Below are positions 33,646 to 46,320 of a stretch of 64,000 nt of DNA, in pieces. The notes beneath the pieces are model-generated. The model did no database searches. It was not told the origin of the DNA and saw only the letters and a list, made by a program, of their open reading frames with translations. Every line of letters starts with the position of its first letter. The first letter of the stretch is position 1. The stretch spans positions 73,675,536 through 73,739,535 of the forward strand of contig OX352764.1 of NCBI GenBank assembly GCA_947095585.1, in the 5' to 3' direction. Both the position numbers and the translations under genes were made by a program. Source of the stretch: Nephrocerus scutellatus (Eukaryota; Arthropoda; Insecta; Diptera; Pipunculidae).

Positions 33646-34809
33646 TTGTACTCGTACCAGAGAATTTGCAAGTAGATAGAGCAGTGTTATATGCGAATAT
33701 GAGTGCTTTTGTGAATGTAGGTATAATCACCAGTGCAAATTTGTGAACTCATGCTATTTGTTAATTAAAGTTGTAATCTGTAAATAATCGAACATGTATT
33801 GTATTTTTATTTGCTAAATCCATTACGAACTCTCCATAAAGTCTAAATTTCATAGCAATAGGTACTAATAAAAAAAGGTTGTTATAAAACTTATCCACTA
33901 GACATATAGCTAAGTTAAGTAGGTAGAATATATATATTTATACCATTTTCGTATCCCTTTAAAATTCGAAAAGAAAAGGAAAATATAGAATTCTTTAAAA
34001 AATATCTATGCGACTTTTATAAAACTTACTATGAATTACCGAATCCTCTAAATAGAAGTGAACTGACAATGACAACAATATAAAATAAGTCAACTATAAC
34101 AAAGAAAATCAGGATGTAGAAGTGCAGAAGTGGACGTAAAGCTGCAATAAATCTCTTTGTATGTAGTATAAACGAAATAACACTGGGAACTGAGAGCAAC
34201 AAAATTAAAGGATATATCGAGAACTGGCTGACAGTATAAATAAATCCTAAAATCCAATCCCATTATGTTACTTGTATCTTTTAGTTAATTTTTTACAATA
34301 TCATTGTGTCTCGGTCAATTGTCGTTGTTGCTGTTGTTTTCGTTACACTAAACACATTTTATTCTATTCTAGTTGAGTACGAAAGGACTCCTTTGACTCG
34401 AACTAAACATCCAGTGCATTCTCACTGCTGAAGTGCATTGTGTTCGCCTATGTAGCAGTAAAACATGAGAACTCGCTTCACGTACGTATACAGTTACGTA
34501 TTGTCCTTTTTAGCTTTGACCAAACGGAAGGAAAAACATTTTACCTAGAATCGACGACTCTGTAGAATTGACAAAGAAAAATAATGTTTAGACTATGTAT
34601 AGTAAAACAGTTCTGATGAGGTCCTGTCCAGACCCACTCTATACTTATGCAGATAACTAAAAATGCTTAGTCTTCGAGTATATTTGCCGTTTCAATAAAC
34701 TAAAATAAATACAATTCAAGATATCTTTGGGTATGTGTATGTACATACGCACATTCAATCAGACAAAATGTTTATATACTTTTATATATTATACATATAA
34801 TTATATTTT
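33646..34809. other. AT-rich sequence with repeat D, copy 2
   Basis: 33750-33860 matches 6560-6665 (attaaagttgtaatctg, ccattacgaactct). No coding frame is supported in the rest. Confidence 0.5.
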
Positions 34810-36045
34810 TATGATAATGATGATGATAAATGGGGTGTAGTAGCACTGCAACCCATGCGGATCTATTGGGCTTCCCCCTGACTTGTGCTGCAAAGACAGT
34901 GCATGCTCTTAAGAATTTAATAATTTGGAGCGGATTCAGTGAATGTTCCAATGTGATCTCTTCACAGTCGGATCGTTGCTTCACATTCGTTGAGAATATG
35001 CCACGGAGTCTCCTCCGCTTTCCACAGGGTCTGCCGCTGCCATCCTCTACTAATTTTATTTTCTTTAGATGCCCTTTCAGTGTGTAATGTCCTGTAAGGA
35101 ATCCCGTAATGATTCTTACATTACTTCTTTGGGACCTCTTTGGGTTATAGTTCCCAATCATTTCCTTTGTTTGCCGTAGACCTGGGAGATTCTTCAACCT
35201 TACGGAAGCAGCTGCCTTACCTACCTATATGCGGTACCCTACACCACAGAACGGTTCTGGCCCTACTAACGGTGTTTCTGCACCTTTATTAGCGAGGCTA
35301 TCCGCTGCTTCCTTGCCTTCTATGCCGGTGTGTCCCAGCACCCAGTACAAACACACTTTGTTGACTTTGCCAAGTCTATTTAGCTTCGCCCTGCATTCCT
35401 CCACAAGTTTAGATGAGATGTGGAATGCATCCAGGGCTCTTAGCGTGGCTTAGCTGTCTCTCATGATAGCTATTTCCTGCCTCATGTAGTTCCTTTCCAG
35501 ATTAAAGTGAGCACATCTTTAGATCACGTGTACTGCTGCCTGGAATATACCCGGGTACTGCCCCACTGCTACATAGTACTTGGTTCGTGGCCCATAGACT
35601 CCAGCACCCGTACCTTCAGATATCTTTGATCCATCCGTATACCACTTTATGGCACCCGAATGTGTCTGGTATTCAGTGTCAGATCTGAATTCCTTTTTGA
35701 TGCTCATAATTACTTCAAAATTCTTTTTGAATTCGAGCTTTTGCACCATCTTTTCACACGGCATGCTCGCTAAGGGAGTCAGCTTGGCCAGTGATTCCAC
35801 TATTGGTCTTGCCCTGCTGTCCGTGAATCTACCTACCTTGCTTAAACGTAACTTGGTTTCCCTGGATTTGCTCTCTACTACTAGTTGTAGTGGGAGTAGC
35901 CAAAGGATCGCCTCCATTCCCGCTGTGGACCAGGTTCTCATGGCCCCTGTAATTAAAACACAGGCCAGCCTCTGCACTTTTTCCAATTCCCTTTTCGTGG
36001 TGCTTAGCTTGTTTCTATCCGCCCATGCAACTGCTCCGTAGAATT
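34810..36045 (-). pseudogene. RNase H-bearing I/LOA-like LINE, 3' part
   Basis: In element order: RT C-terminus (35986-35519, KVQRLACVLITGAMRTW), then RNase H start (WYTDGSKISEGTGAGVYGP), RNase H end (about 35400-35230, YWVLGHTGIEGKEAADSLAN) and the post-RNase H tail (35197-34772, ITGFLTGHYTLKGHL). Such tails with an ITG-LTGH motif follow RNase H in I/LOA-type elements. It is 5'-truncated at about 36045, directly against an array A unit, and ends at the 3' side in an atc-rich tail near 34800. Frames are broken around 35200 and 35500. Confidence 0.8.
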
Positions 36046-36365
36046 TGAAGAAAATCGGGAACTTGTATGGGGGCCCCCGACCGCCGGGGCCTGATCACTT
36101 TTTTTTACAAAGTGTTTTCCATTGGATATACACATATGTATAGAATTTTAAGTTTTCGGGTACTTTTTGTAAAAAAGATGTATGGGAGCCCCCCGACTAC
36201 GAGGCCAGAGGGTCCCCAAACTTTAATAGAATGTGTTGTCATGGGAGATACATATGTGTGCAAAGTTTCAATAGGAAGTGGGTTAAAATTAATCACAAGA
36301 TTTGGTGTGCCTGTCCGCCAGCCAGCCAGCCACGGGCACGCGAAGTTAATATAGAGAATTTAAAA
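36046..36365 (+). repeat. Array A with cap
   Basis: Two to three units (landmarks ggatatacacatatgtatag and gagatacatatgtgtgcaaag) and the full cap with gccagccagccagccac and gcgaagttaatatagagaat. The LINE at 34810-36045 starts exactly within its first unit. Confidence 0.8.
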
Positions 36366-36824
36366 TTCAATCTTAATTGGCACTTCTGGGACACGTATGT
36401 CCCAGTAAAAGTTACTACTTGGACACATGTGTCCCAGGTGCAGTTTTTCTACTACAACTTCTGTACTTCCTATGTTTCTTAGTAAATTAACTATTTGCTT
36501 TTATTTATTCTAGCTTATCTTGCTATTTCCCTTCAAGTTTTGCAAAAAAATTACACATATTTTCACTAAAAAGACCACTTTTTCGCTCACCGACTAAGCA
36601 AGTGCCACAATCAAATGCAAAACTAAATCTTGTTTGTGTAAGAACAGAAAATATAACGAAATCAACGCATACGTTAATCATCACAATGCATGCAAAATAC
36701 TAATGAAACCAAATTTCATAAGAATTAGAGATATTGGCCTTTTAGTTTACTCATAACACCTAATAAGACATATGAGTCTCCTTAGTAAGAAATGTTATAC
36801 TTATTTTTGAGTCCTTTTTTTATG
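36366..36824. other. AT-rich sequence, no gene seen
   Basis: A short imperfect repeat around acacgtatgtcccag / acacatgtgtcccag lies at about 36391-36440. Nothing else is supported. Confidence 0.5.
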
Positions 36825-37860
36825 AAAACTTATTGCCTAGGGAGAACTCCCCAAATGACTTTCGCCACGGCAATAAAGTCCTTTATTAAAATAAAAAATC
36901 GAAGGAATGTAATTTACAATATATCACATTCCTCACGTTTGTAGCCGGTTTCCATATATTTTCTCAGAATTTTCTCTGATTCATTGAAAAACCAAAACGG
37001 AACAAGTAAATGTAAAAAAAACTTAGTTTTTCGGGTACAAATTTTTATACCTATATACATCGAAACACGCCTCAAAGTCGTTTATTATTTGATAATAATC
37101 GACAAAATATCTGTTTTGAGGTCGGAGCTATTTCAAAGCATTTTCTTTTTTCAACGCTTCACACGCGACTCGCGAAACGCGCCCCTAACATTGAGCCGCT
37201 GACCAAATTTCAGCCCTCTAGGTCGTGCAAAAGGGGGTTAAAACATGCCACATGCGAACCGTGACACGCGTCATGCGTGGAGTATAAAAATGCTAATTTG
37301 GACTTAGACACTCAAAAAATTTCAGCCCTCTAGGTCGTGTGGAAGTTGGTTAAAAAGGACCTCAAAGAAGTCGAAAAAAAATCCATCAACCAACCCAACA
37401 TTACACGCGGCCCGCGACACGCGTCATACTCGGAATATAAAAGTTTTTAAAAAGATCACAAAACTAAAAACCACGCGAGTCCAAATGTTTTAATCAATGG
37501 ACCATGGTCAGGAAAAACTACAAAAAACCTCAACCAGGAAAATATTACTCTCATCGGATTCATCAGTAGTACCAGGCCTAACAACCGAAAAGGCACGCAC
37601 AACTAACGAGCCGAAAGGATTCTGCTTCTAAGACTGAAATTTATTGCAAATTCCACAATTACAATGAGCTTCTTGTAGCCAAACAATGACGTGAGTAAGT
37701 CTTCGAAAATTTGGAAACTCTATCCTGAAAAGACTCAACAATGGTTGCATATTCCTCCAAAAAAATTATTTGAAAATTCCCTGTGGTTTTTCGTAGGTTG
37801 GCCAAGTCCTCTTGAGCAAACTTCCGGTTCTGGTTTTAAATAAGATTTTTTATTTCGGTT
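36825..37860 (+). mobile_element. Family B element, long copy
   Basis: Starts like the insert at 23482 (ttgcctagggagaactcccc), shares cctcacgtttgtagccggtt, gcgagtccaaatgttttaat and, near its end, ttggccaagtcctcttgag. Unlike the short copy it carries an internal block (about 37050-37450) with two units of atttcagccctctaggtcgt and CpG-rich strings such as cacgcgactcgcgaaacgcg. No protein could be assigned to it. Confidence 0.55.
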
Positions 37861-38949
37861 TTTTTAAAAATCATTCAGAAATTAGATATAATATACAACA
37901 TGGATTGAGCTGTTCATTAGATTTGTGCACCGTGCACACCGTGTCTTGCATTATTTATATCTATATGAAACTGGGATAGGTCGTTGCTTACAAATAACTT
38001 GCTCATAGAAAATTTCTGGTGCGCTGACTACATTAAAAGCTGAGAAACAAAATTTACTAGTCTTACGAGCATTAAGTTTTACTTACAAAGAAAGAAAATG
38101 TATAATTTTTTATCTCTTCTTCTGATCTGATCACTTCAGCCATCGTTTCGATAACTTTTAACTGACAAAATCATTGTAGCTGCTCAAATTTATCGAAATA
38201 AATTTCGGTTGTGCTTTGTCAATAACCGAAAATCGCTTTCATTCTACTCAATATTTTAGAATTTGGTCCTAACGTTGCTGTATCCTGGAGTATCCTCCTT
38301 TAACAAAGTTTCTAACCTGATGTTATACATATAACCGCATCCCAGTATATTTTGACACAGAACTTGGATCAAATCACTGAAAATCTCAGATGGCAATTGA
38401 AATTGAAAATGAAATCACACTCTATTACGCCGGCGACAATGCGACATGTACCCGTACATGGAAACGGAAATTCAAACCAAACCACCTGCCATGTTTTGGC
38501 GCAATTTGAACAAATGGAAACAAAAGTCCGACGAGAGCAGGAAATTTAGAATGTTCTTTTCAAGCACTCAATTGTTCCACTTACCATACAGACATATAGG
38601 TAGTCAACTTCAATATGAAATAAGTCGATAGAATCCATTAGCGCAATCGGGGCAATACAATTAGTTTGGTTCAATTGACGAGGATGCGACATGTTGATTG
38701 AATAATTAATTTTTTTTTATTCTGGTGACGTTTTTAAAATTCCATTGAGTTTTAAGATTGGATAGATTAAATTTTAACGAACAAAACTTTTTTCATATAG
38801 CCCCCAACGGACGACATCAATATGAATTGTTTTTGTTTTACATAAGAATATGTTTTGGTTATTAAAATTAACAACATCATACATATACTAATATTTTGGT
38901 ATAAAAACAGTACTTACAGTATATAAATAAACTTTTGCAACTTTTATAA
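37861..38949. other. AT-rich sequence, no gene recognised
   Basis: Short overlapping plus frames at 38352-38631 have no recognisable domain. Nothing else is supported. Confidence 0.45.
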
Positions 38950-40420
38950 ATTAGGTTACCTTAGGTACGGTTATGTTCAGCACACTTGAACAGGTTGTAC
39001 CAAGAAATCTTTACATTTCCCCCTTAATATAAAAACCCTTTTTTAAATCTAAGGATGCCACGCACTTTACAGCTTTGAAATAAGATAAGTTGTCCATTAT
39101 GTAACAGCCGAAATATTTTTGAATTCTGCAAGAGAGATGTAATGAGCACAGTAATTGGGCTACAGTCTTCCTCCTCGAGGTCCTTACAAATTCTACAGAA
39201 TTCAGAATTGCATTTAAGATCCAGTTTTTCACATGTGTTCCGAAAAGAAGGTGCACTCTTAGTATAAATAAGATCATTCTCAGATCTCTGCATTGCAGGG
39301 AAATCAGTGCTCTAGAGCGTTCCAAGTCAAGCATTGGCCATATTTCTTTTTCTATGCTACATGTGGTGGCATAAGTCCACCTCACATTTGTTAATGTTTC
39401 CGCCATTACCGAAGCATTAACTTGACCGCCGTTAGCGGCTATCACACACTTGCCCTTTGCAGTAGTAGTTAGAGATTTGTGCCATTCTTAGCCAGCTCGT
39501 CCTTGCACTTCCCTACGATATCATCGTGACGTCATTGGGACAGATTCCAGCGATTTGATTGCTACTTGACTATCTACGTAAATTGCAAAAGCCTCCTCAA
39601 TCGTTATCACGTAAGCCAGTGAAAAACCGGCATAGAAAAATCTCTCCAGTGTTCTCTGAAACCCTTGTTAAAGTACAAAAGAGGTAATGTTTATTCTAAG
39701 TTCTCCAATTCTTTTTTGAGTAATTTATTAATAGTTATGTGTCCTGTCTGAAAACATATATTCCATTTTTAGACACCCTTTAAAGATCACCTCAAGTCAA
39801 GGGATAAACATCTCTTAGTTAATCTGCAGTCATGATGGTATGATCCGGTCCGGGCTGACTTATATGGATTGAACCTGTTAATCGCCCACTTGATCCGTTT
39901 TATGCAAACGATCATCTTCTACGCATAGCGCGTAAATTTTGTTAGATAACTGGGATCTGTTGGGTTAGTGCAGAAAATATTCGTAATTTGTCTCAAAGAC
40001 CCCTTCTATTCTATTTTATCATAAAAAAGTTTAAGGTTCTCCTTGTAGGAGTCCCAGTTCTTTTCATCTTTAGTGCTTTTGCTTTTTGCTTTGTAAAAGA
40101 TTCTTGTGCAGTTTTTTGGGTTGTTTTTAGTCCAAAGGACCACCACGGTAGACTGTAGGATACGCAGCAACTATGGAGAGGTTGTATGAATTAGGGATAG
40201 TGTTCAATACCAGGAGATCACGATAGTAATTTCATCCTGTTCGAGCTCCAGTTTGTCCTCCTATGATTGTGGAATTCTTATTGACAGGGTCAATGTCGAG
40301 AAGAAATGTTAGAAATGTTGGCAAGAGAAGCAGTGCTCTTTCGCTACTCTCCATTCCTTTACCATATTAAAAATAGTGTCATAGACGAGAATTACATCCA
40401 ACAATTTTCGCCTCTTTTTA
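38950..40420 (-). pseudogene. RNase H-bearing I/LOA-like LINE, deleted copy
   Basis: From the element 5' side: linker (about 40150-39990, KNWDSYKENLKLFYDKI), RT start (about 39900, IKWAINRFNPYKSAR), then a jump to RNase H (about 39600, AIYVDSQVAIKSLESVP) and the tail (39445-39011, with HLLFGTHVKKL-like text and CRICKDLEEEDC in a second frame). The central RT with its catalytic box is missing. Stops and frameshifts are frequent. Confidence 0.65.
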
Positions 40421-40861
40421 GTAAAAAAGGTGGTATATTGCCCGATTTTATTATAGACTAAAAGATTAGTATTTAATAAATTAAATTAAAAGATTACTCA
40501 CCCCTTTCGTTGATATCTGGGCTTCCCCTAATTGTGTGGCGGTTATTTGCATCGCACCTCTGGTACACCGATTTTAAACGTTAACTTTTTGCTAATTTCG
40601 AAATTAGCGTTGTTTTTAATAATGTTATGTCATTCTTTGGAAACTAAAAAAAATGAAAGGCTCTGCGAAGATTCCTTCCTTATTCCAATGTGATCAATTC
40701 CTTTTAATTCCTCTACACACGGAATTATATTATAATTCCATATTCCATACAGCGCTCTAACCTGTGAGCCACGGAAGACGTAACTGCTTGGCTTCTTTTT
40801 AAAACAAGAAGTTATCTTTGTTCTCAATCTGAGTCTGCTTCTCGTTGGTTTTGGGTACTAT
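40421..40861. other. No gene recognised
   Basis: A 65-codon minus frame (40630-40827) has no recognised domain. It may be the 5' remainder of the neighbouring LINE, but this is not shown. Confidence 0.4.
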
Positions 40862-41084
40862 TCATTGCCAAGGGAAAATCTCCCTGAATGACTTGCGTCT
40901 CGGCAGTAAGGTGGGCTATGCCCTTTATTAAAATTTAAATTTAAATTTCAAAGGAATATCATATCACATTCCTCACGTTTGTAGCCGGTCTCAATGTATT
41001 TTCTCAGAATTCTCTCTGATTCATTGAAAAAGCAATAGGAAAAAAAACAACAAATTAAAATTTTTCTTGTAACTTTACTTTCAA
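40862..41084 (+). mobile_element. Family B element, 5' fragment
   Basis: Starts ttgccaagggaaaatctccc and runs through cctcacgtttgtagccggtc and attctctctgattcattg. The 3' part of the family is absent. Confidence 0.6.
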
Positions 41085-41190
41085 ATTTGTGAATAGACTG
41101 GTTCCACTTTTCAGTGAGATAAGCCATCAGGTCACTTGTAGAACGTTACCTATGAAAACCGTATTGCTGGTCGCTGAGTAAGCCGGGGTA
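41085..41190 (-). mobile_element. FADD-type LINE fragment (RT)
   Basis: Matches 4290-4375: ggttccacttttcagtgaga, ccatcaggtcacttgtagaa and tattgctggtcgctgag, i.e. the region coding for the segment before the first catalytic box. About 100 bp only. Confidence 0.6.
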
Positions 41191-43799
41191 GAGGCCTTGA
41201 TGATCTGTTGTGTACTGCCTCAAACATAGTGCTATGTGGTGATCTTAATTGTGACCTGTTGGATAAACCTATGTCAGTTAACCTATTAGAATATATGAAA
41301 TTATTTAATCTGTCTCCCGTGAACCTATCTAATCCAATCCATTTTTCTAGAGACTCAAGCTCCTTACTTGACGTTTTTTTTCTTAACGACTGTGATAAAA
41401 CACTGCTGTACAGTCAACTTTCTGCATCTGGTTTCTCTAAACATGACCTTATATATTTAACCCTATTAACACTAGTAACAATGAACCAGAAATACAATTT
41501 AGGGACTTTCGTAACATAAACTTCGAAGGCCTCCTACATGACACTAGACGAACTAACTGGGAACGTATCTACTACATATCTTCAGTGATTGAACAAAGTG
41601 TGTTCTTATAACAAGAGATACTGAGCCTATTTAATAAATATGTTCCCATAAAAACAAGAAGGCTAAGCAACGACATTCGATTACTCATGCAAAAACGTGA
41701 TAATGCTTACAGAAAATTTAAAAAAAAATTTAAAAAATTACCGTGTTCTACGAAATAAAGTTATATCCAAAATAAGATCTGCAAAGACTACCTACTATAG
41801 TAATCAGTTAGATAATTCGGGATCGGGACAAAAACTGTGGAAACAGTTTCGCCAACTTGGTTTTGGTAAGCAAAACCCAATAATTTCGTATTATATTGAT
41901 TGCGATAAGCTAAACGGTGAATTCATTGCTTCTTGTAGCGCTCCGACTAGCACCTCTTACTTAGAGGGTAATGCTGAAGATGGCCACATTAGGTCTTTTC
42001 GCTTTAATAGGGTCTTTGATGAAGATGTTGTGCAAGCTTTTCTGAGTATTAGCTCTAATGCTACTGGTCTAGATGGATTAAATCCTAAGTTTGTCAAAAT
42101 TCTTCTGCCCATCATACTGCCATTTATAACGTATCTCTTTAACTCTGTGCTAACGATGGCCATATTACCAACAGATTGGAAGAGGGCTAAAATAATTCCT
42201 ATACCAAAGAATAGCAATCCTAAAATGACGGAATATAGACAAATTGCTATTCTCCCTTTTCTGTCTAAAGTTATAGAAAAAATTATATTGTCACAAATCG
42301 ATAGATATTTTTCAGGAAATCAATGTCTATGCTCAAATCAATCAGGATTTAGACCAAAGCGAAGTTGTAAAACGGCGCTTTTATACATTGTTGATGAAGT
42401 GCGATAGTCTTTGGATAATAATCATCCTACTTTTCTAATTCTTCTAGATTTTTCAAAAGCATTTGACACTGTGAATCACTCGATTCTGTGCAATAAACTA
42501 ATGCAGGACTTTAGGTTTTCCTTTTCATCTACAAAACTAGGCTTCTCCTACTTAGAAGGAATGCAAAACGCGTGGTAGTTGGTGACAAGACTTCACGTTT
42601 TCGTAATGTCTCAAACGGTATACCGCAAGGATCAATCCTAGGCCCAATACTTTTTTCATTGTATGTGAACCAACTACCTAAAGTAATTAGACATTGCTCA
42701 GTTCACATGTATGCGGACGATGTTCAACTTTTCATAAGTTGTCCCATGAATGCGATTGATGGCACTATTCATCTAATAAACGAGGATTTGTCAAGCGTAA
42801 ATGACTGGTCCCTAAAACATGAGCTTCGTTTTAACCTAAAAAAGTCCCAGGCACTAGCTATGCATCGTAGAGTTCTTGATGTATCTGAATTCCAATCGGT
42901 TAAAATCGGAAATAGTCCGATTAAGTGGGCGGATATGGCTAAAACCTAGGACTAATCTTTAACCGTACTCTTTCTTGGGACACACATATAAATAGTGCTA
43001 TCGGTAAGGTGTATTGTGGACTGCGTACATTGTGGGCCAGTCAGCATTTTCTACCTATAAAAACCAAGCTGATGCTGGCAAAGACTCTTCTATTACCAGT
43101 CCTACTTTATAGATGCGAAATTTTTATGAGTCCTGATTACAAGAGTAAGAAAAAACTAAACGTTATATATAACAATATCGCAAGGTATATTTTTAGTCTG
43201 AAATATGGTGACCATATTTCGAGTTTCGCTAAGCAGATAACTGGGTGTACCTTTGAAAACCTTCTAAGATTTAAGTCACTGTGTTTACTAAGCGACATAT
43301 TGAAAACGCGGCAGCCAGAATACCTATATGATAAGTTGCATCCTCTCCAATCTCGGAGGTCCGTCATGTTGGCTCAACCTGGGTACTCATGTCAACTGTC
43401 CGAACGTCAATTTTTTGTTCAAACTATTCGATTGTGGAACTCTCTGCCAATAAAGCTTCGACGAATTGAAAACACAAACAAATTTAAAACTCCTCTTCTC
43501 TCACACCTGGTCTCACAATAGAATAATACTTGATTTATTATCTTTAAACTTATTTTAAACGAACATTGTTTCATGCCTATATCATTTTTAGTGCATAATG
43601 TCTCCTTTATATTTACATAGTTTCTGTCTTTCAATTGGATCTTAAATTATAATATTTATCTTTCTGTTATTATATCTATACATGTTATATTTTCTTTTTA
43701 AACCAGATATTTCTAAATATTTTAAGCCTTACAAAACTTATAAGATTATTTAAATCTTCATTGTAAGTGATATCATGTTAAATAAATAATAATAATAAT
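41191..43799 (+). mobile_element. [12 protein letters not shown] LINE, best preserved copy
   Basis: Plus-strand LINE, 5'-truncated within the endonuclease, ending in a taa/aat tail (43779-43799), as expected for a non-LTR element with a simple-repeat 3' end. It differs in its RT box from all the others in the window. It joins an FADD LINE fragment on the left and an array A unit on the right. Confidence 0.8.
41208..43521 (+). pseudogene. Endonuclease C-terminus and reverse transcriptase, lightly broken
   Basis: Frames in order: 41208-41519 (NIVLCGDLNCDLL, SSSLLDVFFLND, GFSKHDLI: end of the endonuclease), 41697-42407 (NATGLDGLNP, DWKRAKIIPIPK, NQSGFRPKRSCKTALLYI), a short stretch at about 42415-42540 (LILLDFSKAFDTVNH), 42572-42949 ([25 protein letters not shown] catalytic box) and 43009-43521 (RT thumb and a tail with FFVQTIRLWNSLP). 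Only about four or five frameshifts or stops separate the pieces, including a TAG at 42405. MYADDVQL boxes are frequent in the CR1/L2-like groups, but the clade is not certain. Confidence 0.85.
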
Positions 43800-44025
43800 G
43801 TTCATAAAATTTAAAGAAAATCTGGTTATTTTTTAAAAAAAAATTGTATGGGGCCTACCCCGGGGTCGTGAAGCCGGGTCCGGGGTCTCCAAATATTTAA
43901 CAAAAAGTGTTGCCCATGGGAGATACACATGTATATAAAATTTGAAGAAAATCGGGTTTTTAAAATATTTGTATGGGGCCTCCCGACATTTCGGAGATAT
44001 GCATGTGTGAACGCGGACCTTGGGA
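43800..44025 (+). repeat. Array A, capless fragment
   Basis: About two units (aaatttaaagaaaatctgg, gggagatacacatgtatata, aaatttgaagaaaatcgggt). It is cut on the right by the LINE remnant starting at 44026. Confidence 0.7.
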
Positions 44026-45745
44026 CCATTAATTACTGGTGGTACGTAATATTAAACTGCCTTCTGAGAAAAAAGATAAGCCTGGAATTTATTTGATTGA
44101 TCCCATGCGAAGGTGAGGAAAAACCATTTAATACAACTTTTATTTTGCGGTTCCATAAATAATCCTCAATCCGTGTAATGAAAGAGGTGTGTAAGTTGAG
44201 CGCACGAATCTTATTAATAAGACAAACATGCCATACTCCATCAAAAACCTTAGAAAAATCCAAGGGCACAACCTTTGATTCGCCTAGATTTTCAATGCTT
44301 CGCTCCCAACAATGAGTCATGCACGTCATTAGTTCACCTGAAGATCGATTTTTTCGAAATCCATACTGTACATCAGATAAAAGAGCATTCGAATCCAGAT
44401 AGCTCATTAGTTTGAAATTAATGATGGATTCCATTACCTTTGATAAAACCGACAACAGACCAATAGGGCGGTAGTTAGTAGGTGCAGATTTATCACCTTT
44501 TTTCGGGACGGGTTGAATATTAGCTATTTTCCAAATTGACGGAAAAACACCTGTCTTCATTTAGAGATGAAACGATTTGCTAAGCGGTTTTGCCAAAGTA
44601 TTATGACATATTTTCAATAATAATGGTGGAATACCGTCGGGTCCAGTTGCTTAATTGGGGTCAAGTTCTTTAAGAAATTTATTTTAGACGTTCCTGGGCC
44701 TACATTCGGAAGAATTGGTGGACTTTGGTTAGATAATGGAAGGGTGGACGCACAAGCAAAATGCGAAGCGAAGATGTTGGCTTTCTGAATATCAGTTTTA
44801 TAAAGAATACCATTATGGTATAAAGAAGGAAGAGAAGAAGTCTTTTCTGGAAAGTTTCTTTTAACCAGAGCAGCGAACGACCAAAAGTTTCGACTGTTTG
44901 AATCTGTATCTAAAATGTTCCGCATGCTATCATAAATCTTTTGGTCATTTATTATTTTGGACCTATTTATTAAGCCGTTAGCTATATTTCTGGCTATTCT
45001 AAATTTAAAAAGGTTTTCTACGGATGGGCAATTAACGTTGTCGAAATGGGCTGTGTTTTTACTTGCGACTGCTGACCTGCAGTTTTTATTAAACCACTTG
45101 TTCCTACGAATATTGCTTTTCTTAAAGGGGGAAGGAATGAAATTTTTCATTCCTAGCAGAATGGTTAACGTGATCAGTTGAGATGCTTCATCAGCATTAT
45201 TGTTGGAAAAGCAGGTTGACCAATCAAATGAGCTATAAAGTTGATTCGGGAGCTCCCAGTTAGCATTTTTGAAGTGCCAGAGACTAGCCTTTTACAAGTA
45301 GGCTCTACAAGGTCTGGGGTTATTGAAAATTTGGCTTATACCAGATCGTGGTCGGAAAGACCTAATGGATCAGATAAATCAATTGAATATTTATCTAGCA
45401 TAGAAGTTTGAAATAAATCTAATAGGTGAGGTGATTGACCAGTTGTATCGGGATATCTAGTTGGCTTATCGACGAGTTGCGTGAGAAGATTGATATTTGA
45501 AAATAGCTCTGCAGATTCACCTGTTCGATCTCTACCATTCGAATAGGTCAACCAAGAATCATTATGGAAAATCGCCCAAGACTACCAATTCTGAAGTTTG
45601 GTGAGGATTGGTAAATCTTGTCAATAGTTTCTGATAAATAATCAAATTCATTAATAGTCTCATTAGGTGACAAATTAGAACTACGATAAAGGGAACAAAT
45701 AAACATTGAATGGTTTGAAATTTTAATTTCAATCACAAAAAAATA
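44026..45745 (-). pseudogene. FADD-type LINE, second subfamily, RT 3' part missing
   Basis: In element order: endonuclease pieces (45736-45548, FICSLYRSSNLSPNE; 45551-45336, QLVDKPTRYPDTTGQSP and GLSDHDLV), linker (45150-44614, RNKWFNKNCRSAVASKN and NFWSFAALVKR) and RT (44560-44033, NYRPIGLLSVLSKVMESI, YGFRKNRSSGELM, LDFSKVFDGVWH). The sequence then jumps over the FADD box; a last 20 bp matches a part of RT further downstream (see 62610). The subfamily matches 62043-64000 closely in the linker. Confidence 0.8.
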
Positions 45746-45767
45746 TTCTTATATAATTAAAAAATTA

Positions 45768-45938
45768 AAATAAAAACAATTAAAAATAACAACAATAAGA
45801 AGAATTGTTTTTAAAGCCAACAGCTCAACAGAAAATGTAGATATGCTAATGTAACCGGGTTTGATAGTGATGGCGATGTGCCCGGGGGCCACAGCTCCGA
45901 TAGCCATTGTTTTGTCCATATCAGTCAAATACCTATAA
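45768..45938 (-). CDS. Candidate terminal exon with hydrophobic C-terminus
   Basis: Minus-strand open segment after a possible acceptor (cccttatag at about 45945). It reads DMDKTMAIGAVAPGHIAI, TIKPGY, then a strongly hydrophobic stretch before a stop. The GC-rich core differs from the AT-rich neighbours. The reading phase does not fit the donor of the segment at 46158 in a simple way, so joining them is not established. It could also be an independent 57-residue ORF starting at the ATG within it. Confidence 0.2.
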
Positions 45939-46157
45939 GGGTTATATATTAGGAATTATTTAAAATCAAAAAATGTTCTATTGTTCATCGAGAGAAATTT
46001 TGCTTCGATGTTCTATCTTACAAAATTTGTAGTACATACTTATAAATATACTTTAAGCTTGCATCTAAAATATGACATGAAATCAATTTTTATTTTCCAT
46101 TATTTGTACAATACACAAAAGTTCTTTTTATTACGCAATTAAAAACATTTACCTGAA

Positions 46158-46290
46158 AGGAAGGTATGAGGAAACCCGCCACTATGTTTTTCTCGCATAT
46201 TAAATCCCGACCCAAAAAAGCGGAAATTCCCCAAGGAATGCCAACAGGATAGACTCGTATTGTTCGACTACATTGCACTGCATTCTACAT
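46158..46290 (-). CDS. Candidate internal exon
   Basis: Minus-strand open segment bounded by a possible acceptor (cttgcag / tgtag near 46290-46300) and a good donor (ttccTTTCAG|gtaaat at about 46152-46158). It reads RVYPVGIPWGISAFLG, then RDLICEKNIVAGFLIPSFQ. No family is recognised. The upstream frame is closed by TAG, so an exon must begin after it. Confidence 0.25.
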
Positions 46291-46320
46291 TAACTGCAAG
46301 TAGAACGAGAAATTTTTTGC

